Source: Bradyrhizobium sp. BRP22
Lineage (GTDB): Bacteria > Pseudomonadota > Alphaproteobacteria > Rhizobiales > Xanthobacteraceae
Assembly: GCF_020194175.1 (NCBI RefSeq)
Contig: NZ_JADYVX010000031.1
Coordinates: 1 to 64,000, forward strand
Direction of reading: 5' to 3'
Length of the DNA: 64,000 bases
This document shows, one piece after another, positions 19,428-28,189 of this stretch; within the stretch, counting starts at the first letter, position 1; each line of letters begins with the position of its first letter. The translations under genes and the position numbers were made by a program. The notes beneath the pieces were generated by a model that was given only the letters and a program-made list of their open reading frames with translations, ran no database searches and had not been told where the DNA came from.

Positions 19428-20354
19428 TCATCCAGCGGCAGTTAGAGCCTCGGGGTTTTGTACGCCAAGTGGCACGGTTGTAGCAACGGACGATCGGCGG
19501 AGCTGGTCGGGGTTGCGCAGCCGATCGTCCGTTGCGGTGAGGTGGGCGGCGTAGGCCGCGGGGGTCAGGTATTTCAGCGACGAGTGGGGACGCTGGAGAT
19601 TGTCGTCGGCGACCCAATTGGCGATCTTGGCGCGGGCGTCATCGAGATCGAAGAACAGAGTCTCGTTGAGCAGCTCATCGCGCATCCGGCCGTTGAAACT
19701 CTCGATGAAGGCGTTCTGCATCGGCTTTCCTGGCGCGATGAAGTGCCAGTCGATAACCGTGTCCTTGCTCCAGGCCAGCATGGCGTTGCAGGTGAACTCG
19801 GTGCCATGGTCGGACACGATCATTCCTGGCTTGCCACGTCGTGCGACGATCGCCGTCAGTTCGCGGGCGACGCGCCGTCCCGAGATCGACGTATCCGGAA
19901 TGGCGCCCAGGCATTCCTTGGTGACGTCATCGACGATGTTGAGGATGCGGAAGCGCCGCCCGTTGGCGAACTGGTCGTGGACGAAGTCCAGCGACCAGCG
20001 GGCATTGGGCTTAGCCTCCACCAGGATCGGGGCCCGGGTCCCCACGGCCTTGCGGCGGGCTCGTCGCTTGCGGACGGTGAGCCCTTCCTCCCGATAAAGC
20101 CGGTAGATCCGGTTGATCCCCGATGGTTCGCCCTCCCGCCGCAGCAGGACGAACAGGCGGCGATAGCCGAGACGCCGCCGCTCGTTGGCGAGATCGCGCA
20201 ATCGGCCACGCAGAACTGCGTCCGGCGGGCGGCTGGAGCGATAGTGGATCATCTTCCGGTCCGCACCCACGATCGAGCAGGCCCGCCGCTCCGACAGGCT
20301 CATGACGGCCTGCAGATGCGCGACCGCAGCGCGCTTGGCGGCGGCCCCTACCAT
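19428..20354 (-). CDS. IS3-family transposase OrfB (DDE integrase)
   Basis: 308 residues with the rve integrase core. The catalytic triad is visible in WSLDFVHDQF (Asp), MIVSDHGTEFTC (Asp) and NAFIESFNGRMRDE (Glu, 35 residues after the second Asp, the IS3 spacing). The N-terminal HTH_21 region (RRRLGYRRLFVLLRREG) is present. It overlaps OrfA by 7 bases, so it is normally made as an OrfAB fusion through -1 frameshifting. It appears intact. Confidence 0.92.
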   Translation of the reverse strand: MVGAAAKRAAVAHLQAVMSLSERRACSIVGADRKMIHYRSSRPPDAVLRGRLRDLANERRRLGYRRLFVLLRREGEPSGINRIYRLYREEGLTVRKRRARRKAVGTRAPILVEAKPNARWSLDFVHDQFANGRRFRILNIVDDVTKECLGAIPDTSISGRRVARELTAIVARRGKPGMIVSDHGTEFTCNAMLAWSKDTVIDWHFIAPGKPMQNAFIESFNGRMRDELLNETLFFDLDDARAKIANWVADDNLQRPHSSLKYLTPAAYAAHLTATDDRLRNPDQLRRSSVATTVPLGVQNPEALTAAG

Positions 20355-20614
20355 TTTTTTGAAAGCAGCTCGCGAAGCGCGGCCGCATCGAGCATCTGCT
20401 CGGCCAGAAGCTTCTTCAGCTTCGCGTTCTCCTCTTCCAAGGCCCTCAACCGCTTCGCCTCGGAAACCTCCATGCCGCCGAATTTGGCCTTCCAGTTGTA
20501 GATCGTCGCTTCGGAAACACCGTGCTTGCGAGCCAGGTCGGCTGTCTTCGCCCCAGCCTCATGCTCCTTCAATACCGCGATAATCTGCTCGTCCGTGAAC
20601 CTTGCTCGCTTCAT
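20348..20614 (-). CDS. IS3-family transposase OrfA
   Basis: 88 residues. A helix-turn-helix (FTDEQIIAVLKEHEAGAKTA, HGVSEATIYNWKAKFGGM) is followed by a leucine-zipper-like coiled coil (RLRALEEENAKLKKLLAEQM), the usual DNA-binding and multimerisation unit of IS3 OrfA. Complete and in the right register to frameshift into OrfB. Confidence 0.92.
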   Translation of the reverse strand: MKRARFTDEQIIAVLKEHEAGAKTADLARKHGVSEATIYNWKAKFGGMEVSEAKRLRALEEENAKLKKLLAEQMLDAAALRELLSKKW

Positions 20615-20766
20615 CTGTCCGTCCTTGTTCGGGCCGGACTCTAACTCCTTCTGGAGGAAATACGCAGTGGCAGGTCAATACTAATCCGGCGAACAACCCG
20701 CGGCCTCCGGCGCAGTATCGCAAGTAGGAGACACCGCGGCCGCCCAGCCGCCGGCGCGAAGTATGT

Positions 20767-21245
20767 TTATGTTTGCGGGCGAGAGTAGCAGTTCAGCAGC
20801 CGCTTGCCGGGCACCAGTGCCACGGTCGCTCTTTCGAAGCCGATCCTCTCCCGAAGCTGCAAGCCCCACGTGCGCGGCGTGCTGTTGGTTGTGCTGCGCG
20901 TCAGAATGACCGTCGCTGCTTCGCAGAGAAGCCCTCTCAAATGGCGGTCGCCACGTCGGGATATATGGCCGTCATAGTCGGCGTCTCCGGATTGATAGTG
21001 GCGCGTCGTCAAGCCGATCCCCACACCCAACAGATCGGGATTTATTAAAGTTGTTCGGCTCCTTAATGGCCGTGGTAAATGCGCTTGCGGTGATCACACG
21101 GGTGCCGGAATGGACATAAGGATGAGGCAAGCCTGACTCTGTTGCGCGTCGCGGACCAGCTGGCGTCCGAATTCGGCCGCGCGGATGCGAATGCCACGCC
21201 AGGCTTTCCAACATCGGAAGCAACATCCGACTTAGTGCCGATCTT
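20767..21245 (-). mobile_element. IS110-family transposase remnant (transposase_20 domain)
   Basis: Leftward text includes VRDAQQSQACLILMSIP, then in another frame ITASAFTTAIKEPNNFNKSR, and in a third GLTTRHYQSGDADYDGHISR with RGDRHLRGLLCEAATVILTR. This is the C-terminal half of IS110/IS1111 transposases, including the conserved GLTPR..QSG and G...LR.LL.EAA motifs. At least two frameshifts and loss of the DEDD N-terminal half make it inert. Confidence 0.8.
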
Positions 21246-21563
21246 CTTCAAAAACCACTTGTATCGCATGGGGCGCGCACAGATGAGTACATGTCCTAAC
21301 TTACCTGAGCGTGTAGCGTCCGCTCGCAGGGGCGAGCATGGGCATGATGATCTAATCTCCTTAAAATAGCAGCGATTTGCATGCGGCATCGGTACAGCCA
21401 CAAAAGGCCACGCCGGTTGCCCACGAAACGGCCGCCACTCGTTCGTGGCTGTCGCATTTCTGACGCCGCACAGCTTCTGGCGGTGCTCAAGTCGCATCTT
21501 CTATCCGCTGGGTCGTACTTGGTTTGGGAAACAGATCAACGGCTTAACTGTTGCGAGTGCCAT
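21246..21563. other. Spacer upstream of the peroxidase promoter
   Basis: No gene recognised. A near-NifA site, TGTCGCATTTCTGACG (TGT-N10-ACg, 21450-21465), lies about 100 bases before the sigma-54 promoter at 21564. One base off the consensus. Confidence 0.35.
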
Positions 21564-21579
21564 TGGCACGGACGTTGCT
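21564..21579 (+). promoter_or_regulatory. Sigma-54 (-24/-12) promoter of the di-haem peroxidase gene
   Basis: TGGCACGGACGTTGCT matches TGGCACG-N4-TTGCW at every specified base, with GG-N10-GC spacing. Transcription would begin near 21590, about 90 bases before the peroxidase start, in the right direction. The activator is not certain because no exact TGT-N10-ACA site was found upstream. Confidence 0.75.
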
Positions 21580-21679
21580 ATCGAGATCCAGAAACACTGG
21601 GCAGGCGTTAGCGCGGCGACGTAAGACGCGCGATGCCTCCCGTCTCGGTGCCGATGAGATTTGTTGAAGAAGTTTAGCG

Positions 21680-22735
21680 ATGTGGGCGCTTTACCGTTTA
21701 CGCAGGTTATCCGTTGCGGCCGTTGCGATGCTGGCCTCATCACAAGCCAGCGCCGATGATGAGTTGATGGGAGCTGCTAGGCAGATTTTCAAACCGATCC
21801 CCTCGATTGTGCCTGTCCTGAAGGACAATCCGGTCACCCACGAGAAGGTTGAACTCGGCAAGATGCTGTACTTCGAGCCGCGGCTGTCGGCCAGCGAGAT
21901 CATTAGCTGCAATAGCTGCCATAATCTTGGCACGGGCGGAGTCGATGCCGGTCCGACGTCGGTCGGGCACGGCTGGCAGCAGGGTCCGCGCCGGGCGCCA
22001 ACCGTTTACAACGCGGTATTCAACGTGGCGCAGTTCTGGGATGGACGCGCCGCAGACCTGAAGGCGCAAGCTAAGGGACCGGTCCAAGCGCCGGTCGAAA
22101 TGAACGCGACTCCAGATCATGTGCTCGATACGTTGAACTCCATGGACGGCTATGTGGTCATGTTCAAGAAGGCATTCCCAGACGAGGCGTCACCGGTCAC
22201 CTTTGACAACTTCGCAAAAGCGATCGAGGCTTTCGAAGCGACTCTGATCACACCCGCAGCTCCCTTCGATCGATACCTTGAAGGCGATACGAATGCTATT
22301 AATGATCAGCAGAAGGCAGGATTGAAGCTGTTCATCGAAACGGGATGCTACTCTTGTCACAACGGAATCAACGTCGGTGGACAGGATTTTTTCCGGTTTG
22401 GTGTGGCCGAAAGGCCGGGCACAAGCCTCCTTCCGACCGCTGACAAGGGCCGACACGTGGTCACCAAGGCGGCCAGCGATGAATACGTTTTCCGCGCCGC
22501 GCCGCTCCGCAACGTCTCGTTGCGCGCCCCATACTTCCATTCAGGCCAGGTTTGGAGCCTTAAGGAGGCGGTTGGCGTCATGGGTGAAGTCCAACTTGGC
22601 ATCGAGCTTAGCGACAAAGAAAAGGACGATATCGTTGCGTTTCTGAATTCGTTAACTGGGCAGCTACCGAAGATTGAGTATCCGAACTTGCCCACGCGTA
22701 CCGACGCGACTCCGCCCCCGTCTTTAGGCAAATAG
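21680..22735 (+). CDS. Di-haem cytochrome c peroxidase (CcpA/MauG family)
   Basis: 351 residues with an N-terminal signal peptide (LSVAAVAMLASSQASA) for export to the periplasm. Two c-type haem motifs are present, CNSCH (Cys77-His81) and CYSCH near residue 225, as in bacterial cytochrome c peroxidases that reduce H2O2 with electrons from cytochrome c. Length and the conserved RAPTVYNAVFNVAQFWDGRA and LRNVSLRAPYFHSGQVWSL blocks are normal, and the gene looks intact. It has a consensus sigma-54 promoter 100 bases upstream, which would tie it to nitrogen-fixing conditions where peroxide stress and cytochrome c electron flow are both relevant. That functional link is inference. Confidence 0.93.
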   Translation: MWALYRLRRLSVAAVAMLASSQASADDELMGAARQIFKPIPSIVPVLKDNPVTHEKVELGKMLYFEPRLSASEIISCNSCHNLGTGGVDAGPTSVGHGWQQGPRRAPTVYNAVFNVAQFWDGRAADLKAQAKGPVQAPVEMNATPDHVLDTLNSMDGYVVMFKKAFPDEASPVTFDNFAKAIEAFEATLITPAAPFDRYLEGDTNAINDQQKAGLKLFIETGCYSCHNGINVGGQDFFRFGVAERPGTSLLPTADKGRHVVTKAASDEYVFRAAPLRNVSLRAPYFHSGQVWSLKEAVGVMGEVQLGIELSDKEKDDIVAFLNSLTGQLPKIEYPNLPTRTDATPPPSLGK

Positions 22736-23457
22736 TAAGTTCTTCACGGACGCGGCGTTGCGCCCTATTTGAATGAAGGAACTCTGGGTCGCCGTTCGGA
22801 CGACTGGGATGCATCCGGCCAAAAGGCGGGGCAGGGTGGGAGCAGGGCACCAAACCAAATGCCCCTCAGCTAGCGACCAAGGGCAGCGATGACAAAGCAT
22901 TCTGCTAGCACCAGCCAGGAGGCCAAGCGATTAGAGGGATATGGCAGCGCTTTTAGGCAACAGTCGCTCCGGTTGGGCTTGAGTCAACAGGCGCCAACGA
23001 GCTTCTCCTCGCGTGTTGAGCTCGGGGTCAATGGGCAATGACAGCTCAGATTAAATGATCTGCACGATCGGCGACCGCAGAATACCAAAACACCTCGATC
23101 ACAGGTCGGAAGATACTCTCAGCAACTTGACCAATCCGGCGCTTTCAAACGTGAGATGCGCAGGCTGAACAGGGCTTGTGTACGCCGAATGAAAGTGGGC
23201 TTCGGCTCGAATGTTCGCGGACGCATAGGAGAAGCTCTTGAACGGGCGACTGTCCGGCCGTCTGCGTGCTCATTGTCTGTCCTGCTTCACTCGTATGCCC
23301 GCGCCGCGTCAGGTTCGCCGTTGCCATTTACTCGTTCGAGGCGGGACACCTTAAACAGGCCTGACCAGTCGGTCTGCAGCAAAAAACGCCCTTGGTGATG
23401 TCAAAGCCTGCATCCCCGGAAATACAGAACGCGGTTAGCGGCACATGAATAGTTACA
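22736..23457. other. No recognisable gene
   Basis: About 720 bases between convergent genes. Only short overlapping frames. A terminator-like hairpin closes it on the right. Confidence 0.4.
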
Positions 23458-23487
23458 GAAAGCCCCGGCCCGAGGGCCGGGGCTTTC
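23458..23487 (-). terminator. Strong hairpin downstream of the porin gene
   Basis: A perfect 14-base inverted repeat with a 2-base loop (arms GAAAGCCCCGGCCC and GGGCCGGGGCTTTC) begins 26 bases past the porin stop. Its GC-rich stem suits a rho-independent terminator, although the U-run on the porin side is short. Confidence 0.7.
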
Positions 23488-23512
23488 GATCCGCCGTTTG
23501 AACACGAAGAGA

Positions 23513-24256
23513 TCAATATTTGAGAATTACCGGGCTGAACTTGTAATTGAGCCGCGCGGTTACGAGATCGAAATCCTGGCGGATGCGATCGGTTGTAACC
23601 GTACCTGTGCCCGTGGTGAAGTTCACGTTGCCATCCGGCATGAATAGATGGTCGTACTCAACGCCAACCGACCAGTTCGGCGCAAAGCCGACTTCCACGC
23701 CGGCACCGACCGTAGCGCCCCAACGCGTGCTGTCGGTATTTGCCAGCTGCGCGCCAGTGAGGGTGGAGGTGACATGATAGGTGTTGCTCGTCACCGCAGC
23801 ACCGCCCTTGGCGTAAAGCAGCACGTTGTTCGAGGTGAAGCCAATCAGGCCGGTGATCAGGCCGAAACCATTGGTCTTGGTGCGGTTGATATCGGCTGGG
23901 AAAGCGATGCTGATATTGGACCCAGTGAGATCAGCCCAGTTGCCTTGACCTTCAATGCCAAACACCGTCTGGCCCATCTGTGAGCGATAGCCGATCTGAC
24001 CACCGATGGTGCCGCCGCTAACGTCGTGGGAGCCCTCGGACGTGAGGCCCGCGAGATCCCAGGAGCTATGGCTCGAGCCCCAGCCGCCGTTGGCACCGAT
24101 ATAGAAACCACTCCAGTCGTAGATTGCGGTCGCAACCGCCGGCGGTGCTGGCGGCGCCTTGGTGTACACGGGCTGTGCGGCGAGATCCGCGCTAAATGCG
24201 GGCGTCGCCGCGGCAAGCGCGACGATGCTTCCAGTCACGAGCAGCAAGTTCTTCAT
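23513..24256 (-). CDS. Omp31-like outer membrane beta-barrel protein
   Basis: About 247 residues. ATG 24256 (MKNLLLVTGSIVALAAATP) is chosen over the longer frame because a typical signal peptide with cleavage after AFSA starts there and GGAAAG lies upstream. The mature part begins ADLAAQPVYTKAPPAPP, then YDWSGFYIGANGGWG, the signature of the rhizobial Omp25/31 family (OmpA-like beta-barrel). It ends VTARLNYKFSPVILKY with a terminal-aromatic barrel strand. Predicted as a small outer membrane porin or structural protein. A broken relative lies at 9688-9870. Confidence 0.9.
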   Translation of the reverse strand: MKNLLLVTGSIVALAAATPAFSADLAAQPVYTKAPPAPPAVATAIYDWSGFYIGANGGWGSSHSSWDLAGLTSEGSHDVSGGTIGGQIGYRSQMGQTVFGIEGQGNWADLTGSNISIAFPADINRTKTNGFGLITGLIGFTSNNVLLYAKGGAAVTSNTYHVTSTLTGAQLANTDSTRWGATVGAGVEVGFAPNWSVGVEYDHLFMPDGNVNFTTGTGTVTTDRIRQDFDLVTARLNYKFSPVILKY

Positions 24257-24908
24257 TTCCAGTTTCTTTCCTTTTAGATGGCCCCCGGGCCGCGCGCGTC
24301 TTAGCAACGTCATCGCGAATTGCTGTAACGGCAGCGCAACACTCACTTCAAAGAAAGAGCTTGAACCTTCCGCTGCGTCAGGTTGTAGAGGCCTGATCGA
24401 TTCAAAATCGTAGATCGAGCATGGGGCTGATGCGCGTCAATGCCGACATCGACTGGAGGGTACGCGAACCGAAGCTTGTTGATAGAGACGAGCGTGGGCC
24501 AAGGGCAGCGATGACGTAGATCGATCTTCGAACTGAGTGATGTTGCCGCTATTGCAGCGGGATGGGTGCATCACCGCTGGAGAGGCTCGCTTGATCAAAT
24601 CGCAGAGACTCGACTTCATCGCGCACGCTTCTGATTAAGGTTAATAGCGACGTTCACGTTGGAACTCGCGGTGCGATGAGCTGAGGGACGATCGCAGTAG
24701 GATCCGCCTGAGACCCGTTGGTTGATTTTCTTAGGATGCCGCCGGACGTTCGCTGGACGACCAAATGCTCTCTGATGAGAGCTGCCCCCTGCCAGCTCTG
24801 CTCTTACACGTCCGGGTTTGCTGGTTCCAATTACTGTACCAAGTTTGGGGAGAGGCAAATCACATAGTCACTCTCTATGTCAGCTCAGCGTCGTGTTCTC
24901 AAGCAGGT
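24257..24908. other. No recognisable gene
   Basis: Divergent spacer between the porin and the PLP lyase. The porin promoter should lie at the left and the NifA sites of the lyase begin at 24909. Confidence 0.4.
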
Positions 24909-24945
24909 TGTCCGGTTTCAGACATGGTGTGTTTGGTTTCGGACA
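24909..24945 (+). promoter_or_regulatory. Two tandem NifA upstream activator sites
   Basis: TGTCCGGTTTCAGACA (24909-24924) and TGTTTGGTTTCGGACA (24930-24945) are both exact TGT-N10-ACA sites. Their centres are 21 bases apart, two helical turns, so two NifA dimers could bind the same face. They sit 70-110 bases before the sigma-54 promoter at 25016. Confidence 0.8.
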
Positions 24946-25015
24946 GAGCAGGCGGATAAGCCGAGCTGATTCTGCAAATTTTCGAAAAATCAGTCGCACG
25001 AGCGTTAGCGCTTTT

Positions 25016-25031
25016 TGGCCTCGCTCTTGCA
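25016..25031 (+). promoter_or_regulatory. Sigma-54 (-24/-12) promoter of the PLP lyase gene
   Basis: TGGCCTCGCTCTTGCA has the invariant GG and GC with 10 bases between and a full TTGC; three of the seven -24 bases differ from TGGCACG. Its placement after two NifA sites supports it. The transcript would start near 25042, with a ~300-base leader before the lyase ATG that could hold a 30-codon frame at 25132. Confidence 0.7.
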
Positions 25032-25343
25032 GTTGGCTTTCAGGGGGAGTGGGCCTGACAAAAGACGACGAAGTTGCGAGCGCTGTTGCGTGTTGATCAC
25101 GCGGATTTTGTAAGCGTCACTGGAGCAGCGAATGTGGAGCAAGGAGTGGCGGCGGATTCTCGATCAGATAACGAAATGCGACAGTTTCGATAAATCAGAG
25201 ACGGGATCTAATCGCATAAAATAGAGGCGGCCACGAACTAACGAGCCGCTCATATCATCGAACGAGCACTTTGCTTCAATCAGACTGGCTGGCGACTGTT
25301 GCTGATGTCCGCTGGCAGGTAACGGCAAACTTGATAGTACACT

Positions 25344-26567
25344 ATGAAGAATCTGAGCGGCAGCAACAATCGACGACAGACCGAGACGCAACTCTCTCAC
25401 CTCGGCCGGGAACCGGCTAAACACGCCGGAATGGTCAATGTGCCCATCTATCGGGGCTCTACAATTCTTTCGGAAACGCTGGAAGAATGGGAGTCGCGGA
25501 AACGCGACCCGACGCTCACCTATGGCCGGTTCGGCTCGCCGCTGTCTCGCGCGCTTGAGACAGCCGTTTGCGAATTAGAGGGTGGCTATCGTTCGATCCT
25601 ATTCCCGTCAGGGTTATCTGCTTGCGCCCACTCGCTTCTTGGGGTCCTGAAAGCAGGCGACCATCTGCTGATCAGCGATAGTGTCTATCAACCGATGAGA
25701 GCCTTTGCCGAGCAGGTCCTCGCGAGACTTCAGATCGAAGTGCAGTATTTCTGTCCAACGATAGGTCCAGAGCTCTCGGCGAAGATCAAGGAGAACACTC
25801 GGGCCGTTTATCTGGAGTCGCCCGGGTCCATGACCTTTGAAGTGCAGGATGTGCCCGTACTCGCTGCTATCGCGCACCAGTCTCATGCGGTCGTGATTAT
25901 GGATAATACATGGGCGACCCCTCTTTTGTTTAAGCCTTTTCAGCATGGTGTAGACATCTCGATCCATGCCGCGACCAAGTATATCGTGGGGCATTCCGAT
26001 GTCTTATTGGGCATTGCCACTGCGAATGAGGCCGCCTGGCCTGCGCTGCAGTCGAGTGCACATCATTTTGGAGAGACAGCAGGGCCAGACGATATCTATT
26101 TGGCCCTGCGGGGACTACGTACGCTAGCAGTGCGCATGAAGCAGCACTGTGACAACGGCCTCAAACTGGCGCAGAGCCTGCAGGCGCATCCGGCTGTCGA
26201 CAAGGTATTGCATCCAGCGCTTCCCGGCGATCCCGGCCACGAGATTTGGGAACGAGACTTCTTGGGCGCAAGCGGGCTATTCGGGGTTGTGCTAAAACCG
26301 ATGGCGCGACCGCAACTTTCGGTTCTCTTCAACAGCTTGCGGCTTTTTGGTATCGGTGCGTCATGGGGAGGTTATGAGAGCCTCGCTCTAGCAGTCGACC
26401 CGCCGAAACGAACGGAGACATCGCTTGCTCTTGCAGGGCCGCTACTTCGGATTCACGCGGGCCTGGAGGACGCGAGCGACCTGATTGCTGATATGCATCA
26501 GGCGCTGCGAGCGGCCAGCGAATTCCTCCCTGGCAGCGTCGTTCACCGGCGCGAGGTGCTCAGCTAA
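25344..26567 (+). CDS. PLP-dependent cystathionine beta-lyase-type enzyme (MetC/trans-sulfuration family)
   Basis: 407 residues, intact. Family blocks are all present: VNVPIYRGSTI, LTYGRFGSPLSRALE with the phosphate-binding Tyr and Arg, FPSGLSACAHSLLGVLKAGD, MDNTWATPLL with the PLP-ring Asp187, and HAATKYIVGHSDVLLG with the Schiff-base Lys212. The final LFGIGASWGGYESLA matches MetC rather than methionine gamma-lyase. The reaction is probably C-S cleavage of cystathionine or a related thioether, giving homocysteine, pyruvate and ammonia, in the cytoplasm. Two NifA sites and a sigma-54 promoter upstream suggest expression during nitrogen fixation, which is unusual for a housekeeping methionine gene. 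It may process a symbiosis-specific substrate. Confidence 0.9.
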   Translation: MKNLSGSNNRRQTETQLSHLGREPAKHAGMVNVPIYRGSTILSETLEEWESRKRDPTLTYGRFGSPLSRALETAVCELEGGYRSILFPSGLSACAHSLLGVLKAGDHLLISDSVYQPMRAFAEQVLARLQIEVQYFCPTIGPELSAKIKENTRAVYLESPGSMTFEVQDVPVLAAIAHQSHAVVIMDNTWATPLLFKPFQHGVDISIHAATKYIVGHSDVLLGIATANEAAWPALQSSAHHFGETAGPDDIYLALRGLRTLAVRMKQHCDNGLKLAQSLQAHPAVDKVLHPALPGDPGHEIWERDFLGASGLFGVVLKPMARPQLSVLFNSLRLFGIGASWGGYESLALAVDPPKRTETSLALAGPLLRIHAGLEDASDLIADMHQALRAASEFLPGSVVHRREVLS

Positions 26568-26889
26568 AAGAAGAAGAAAGAGAGATGCTTCTTCGCCAGC
26601 AAGATCCGGCAAGTCACCAGGATTTGCTTTCACGACAAGAGATGCATAAACAAGATAAACTGAGCTTTCGTTAGGGATTCCACGATCTGACCAGAAAATG
26701 TTCGGCGGGCGACGGAGCCGGGACTTACCTACCTGCCGAAAAAAGTGCATGCGTCAAGTTGCGGCGCTGTTGAGCGTTCCGGGCTCCTCCTCTTTGCTGT
26801 TCGAAGGTTGCAGTTAACGTTCCTTCAAACGCAAGACGAGTTTATCGAAGGCGTTTCACGCGCGTTTAGCCTTGCTGCGCGGCGGCGAT
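26568..26889. other. No recognisable gene
   Basis: Spacer between the PLP lyase and an ISL3 fragment. A 102-codon leftward frame is antisense to the end of the lyase and unassigned. Confidence 0.35.
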
Positions 26890-27390
26890 CAGGGTGAGAC
26901 CCAGCGACATCAGGGGGTTCTTCCGCATATTTGATGCAGCTTGAGCGACTGGGGTTGGATAGTTGCTCGGTCGTTCTCAGGCAGCCAGAAGGACGCGTCG
27001 ACGCAATAGTGGGTAACTTGCCCGGCCATACATTTGTCGTTTGATGGCTTTGATCCTGCTGATCTGGCCGTCCACCGGACTGGTTGTCCAGGAGGTCGTT
27101 ATTGCGGCTCGGACCGGATCGATGTCGCGCGCGATGCCGTTGGCCAAGCTCTTGAGCTCGCTGCCTGGCTGCTTGAGTGATCCATTCATCGAGCTCGGCG
27201 ATGTCGCTACCACTGAGAAGGGACACAAACCGCCTCGCCAGCTCAACCGCCGTGGCGAGTTCCGGAGCTTGCGCAAACAAGTGGCCGAGGAACAGCCTCG
27301 CTTCAGCGTCGATCTGATCCAGATTGTGGCTCAAATACCAAGCACAGCGACGACGCGTGGGAGCTTCCCAGGTCGCGTGCGGTTGTGCGC
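26890..27390 (-). mobile_element. ISL3-family transposase, 3' fragment with one end
   Basis: Leftward text such as LDQIDAEARLFLGHLFAQAP, ARRFVSLLSGSDIAELDEWI and AITTSW.TSPVDGQISRIKA matches the C-terminal part of the ISL3 element at 50604-52376. The terminal repeat GGGGTTCTTCCGCATATTTG is retained around 26912-26935, read inward. The fragment begins abruptly at 27390 inside a tts-box-controlled gene, which it truncates. Confidence 0.8.
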
Positions 27391-27629
27391 GAGGTGCCTT
27401 GTCCGACGCGATCCTCGTGCGGCATTCTTAAAAACTCCGCATCTCTGTTCAACACAACATACACGTCGCCGAGGCTATTTGAATTGGGGCGAGGGCGCTC
27501 GTGCGGATGCAACTCGTTCAGATGCTGCTGAAACCCCGCTTGGTCCGCCTGCTGCTGTTCCAGCCTGTCGTAGTACGTCCGCTCGACATCTGGGACCTCG
27601 AATGGGTTGAGGTTGTTCAACGGATCCAT
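27391..27629 (-). pseudogene. Truncated type III effector candidate (first 80 residues)
   Basis: ATG 27629 is preceded by GGAG, and a tts box lies 55-85 bases upstream in the same direction, which marks it as part of the TtsI regulon. The frame encodes MDPLNNLNPFEVPDVERTYY and NELHPHERPRPNSNSLGDVY, hydrophilic and Asn/Pro/Gln-rich as in effector N-termini, then at residue 80 runs into an ISL3 transposase fragment. I do not recognise the family. The rest of the gene is gone from this site. Confidence 0.6.
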
Positions 27630-27684
27630 CCCATCTCCTCTGACAGATCTGAGCAGCTAACGCCGGACCTGGACGTTCTCGCTA

Positions 27685-27714
27685 CGAGGCTTAGCTTTCG
27701 AGAAGCTGACGAGG
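27685..27714 (-). promoter_or_regulatory. tts box (leftward)
   Basis: Read on the minus strand: GTCAGCTTCTCGAAAGCT followed by AAGCC, a full match to the rhizobial tts box core GTCAGCTTNTCGAAAGCT. TtsI binding here would drive the truncated effector gene at 27629. Confidence 0.85.
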
Positions 27715-27963
27715 AGTCGAAATGATCGTAACTGTCTTGTTAGGCTTCGGTGGGGCGCTTAACGATTGAATGCCCGCGCTGTAGTTCGACGTGCCAAGGC
27801 TGGACCATGTCGGCATTTCGAGAAGCCGCCGATTTCTGAGCCGCTCCCAAGAACGTCCGCGCTTGGGGGCAGCATCCACGCGGCTGCGATCTCGATCGCC
27901 AGGTCCTACGGCGTGCATGATTTCGTCATCAAGGAGGGCAAGCTAGACACGGCCTCGACTCGG

Positions 27964-27990
27964 CGTCAGGTTCTCGACAGCTATCGCACA
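27964..27990 (+). promoter_or_regulatory. tts box (rightward) of the Bel2-5/NopD-type gene
   Basis: GTCAGGTTCTCGACAGCT followed by ATCGC differs from the tts core at two positions. It faces right, 200 bases before the effector start at 28190, and lies about 250 bases from the leftward tts box, so the two effector genes form a divergent pair. Confidence 0.7.
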
Positions 27991-28189
27991 TAGAGCGGGG
28001 TCTCCAGAGGCGATCATAGCTGGCGATCGCTGCAAGAATACTGGAGCGCGCGGTTGGGGTGCTTGGACGCGGCATTTTGGGGCCTTCAGGGTAGTTTTTT
28101 GCTGCGTTCGATGCTGCCGAGTCGAGTCCGTGGCAAATCACAACCGACCTCAGGCTTCAAATTGGCCTATATTCCGAAAGTGAGAACGA

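Larger units (their letters stand above)
19410..20677 (-). mobile_element. IS3-family (IS407-group) insertion sequence, intact transposase genes
   Basis: The ends are imperfect inverted repeats beginning TGACCTGCCACTGC at the left (19410) and, read inward from 20677, TGACCTGCCACTGCGT at the right, both followed by TCCAG and GTTAGAG. The unit is 1268 bp and holds two overlapping frames, OrfA and OrfB, as in the IS3 family. The 4 bases left of it (gcgc) and right of it (aata) do not match, so no target duplication is visible. That points to rearrangement after insertion or loss of a flank. Confidence 0.85.

Noticed and set aside
19458..20501. 347-codon rightward frame inside the IS3-family element
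   Set aside because: It is antisense to OrfA/OrfB, whose DDE and HTH motifs identify the real coding strand.
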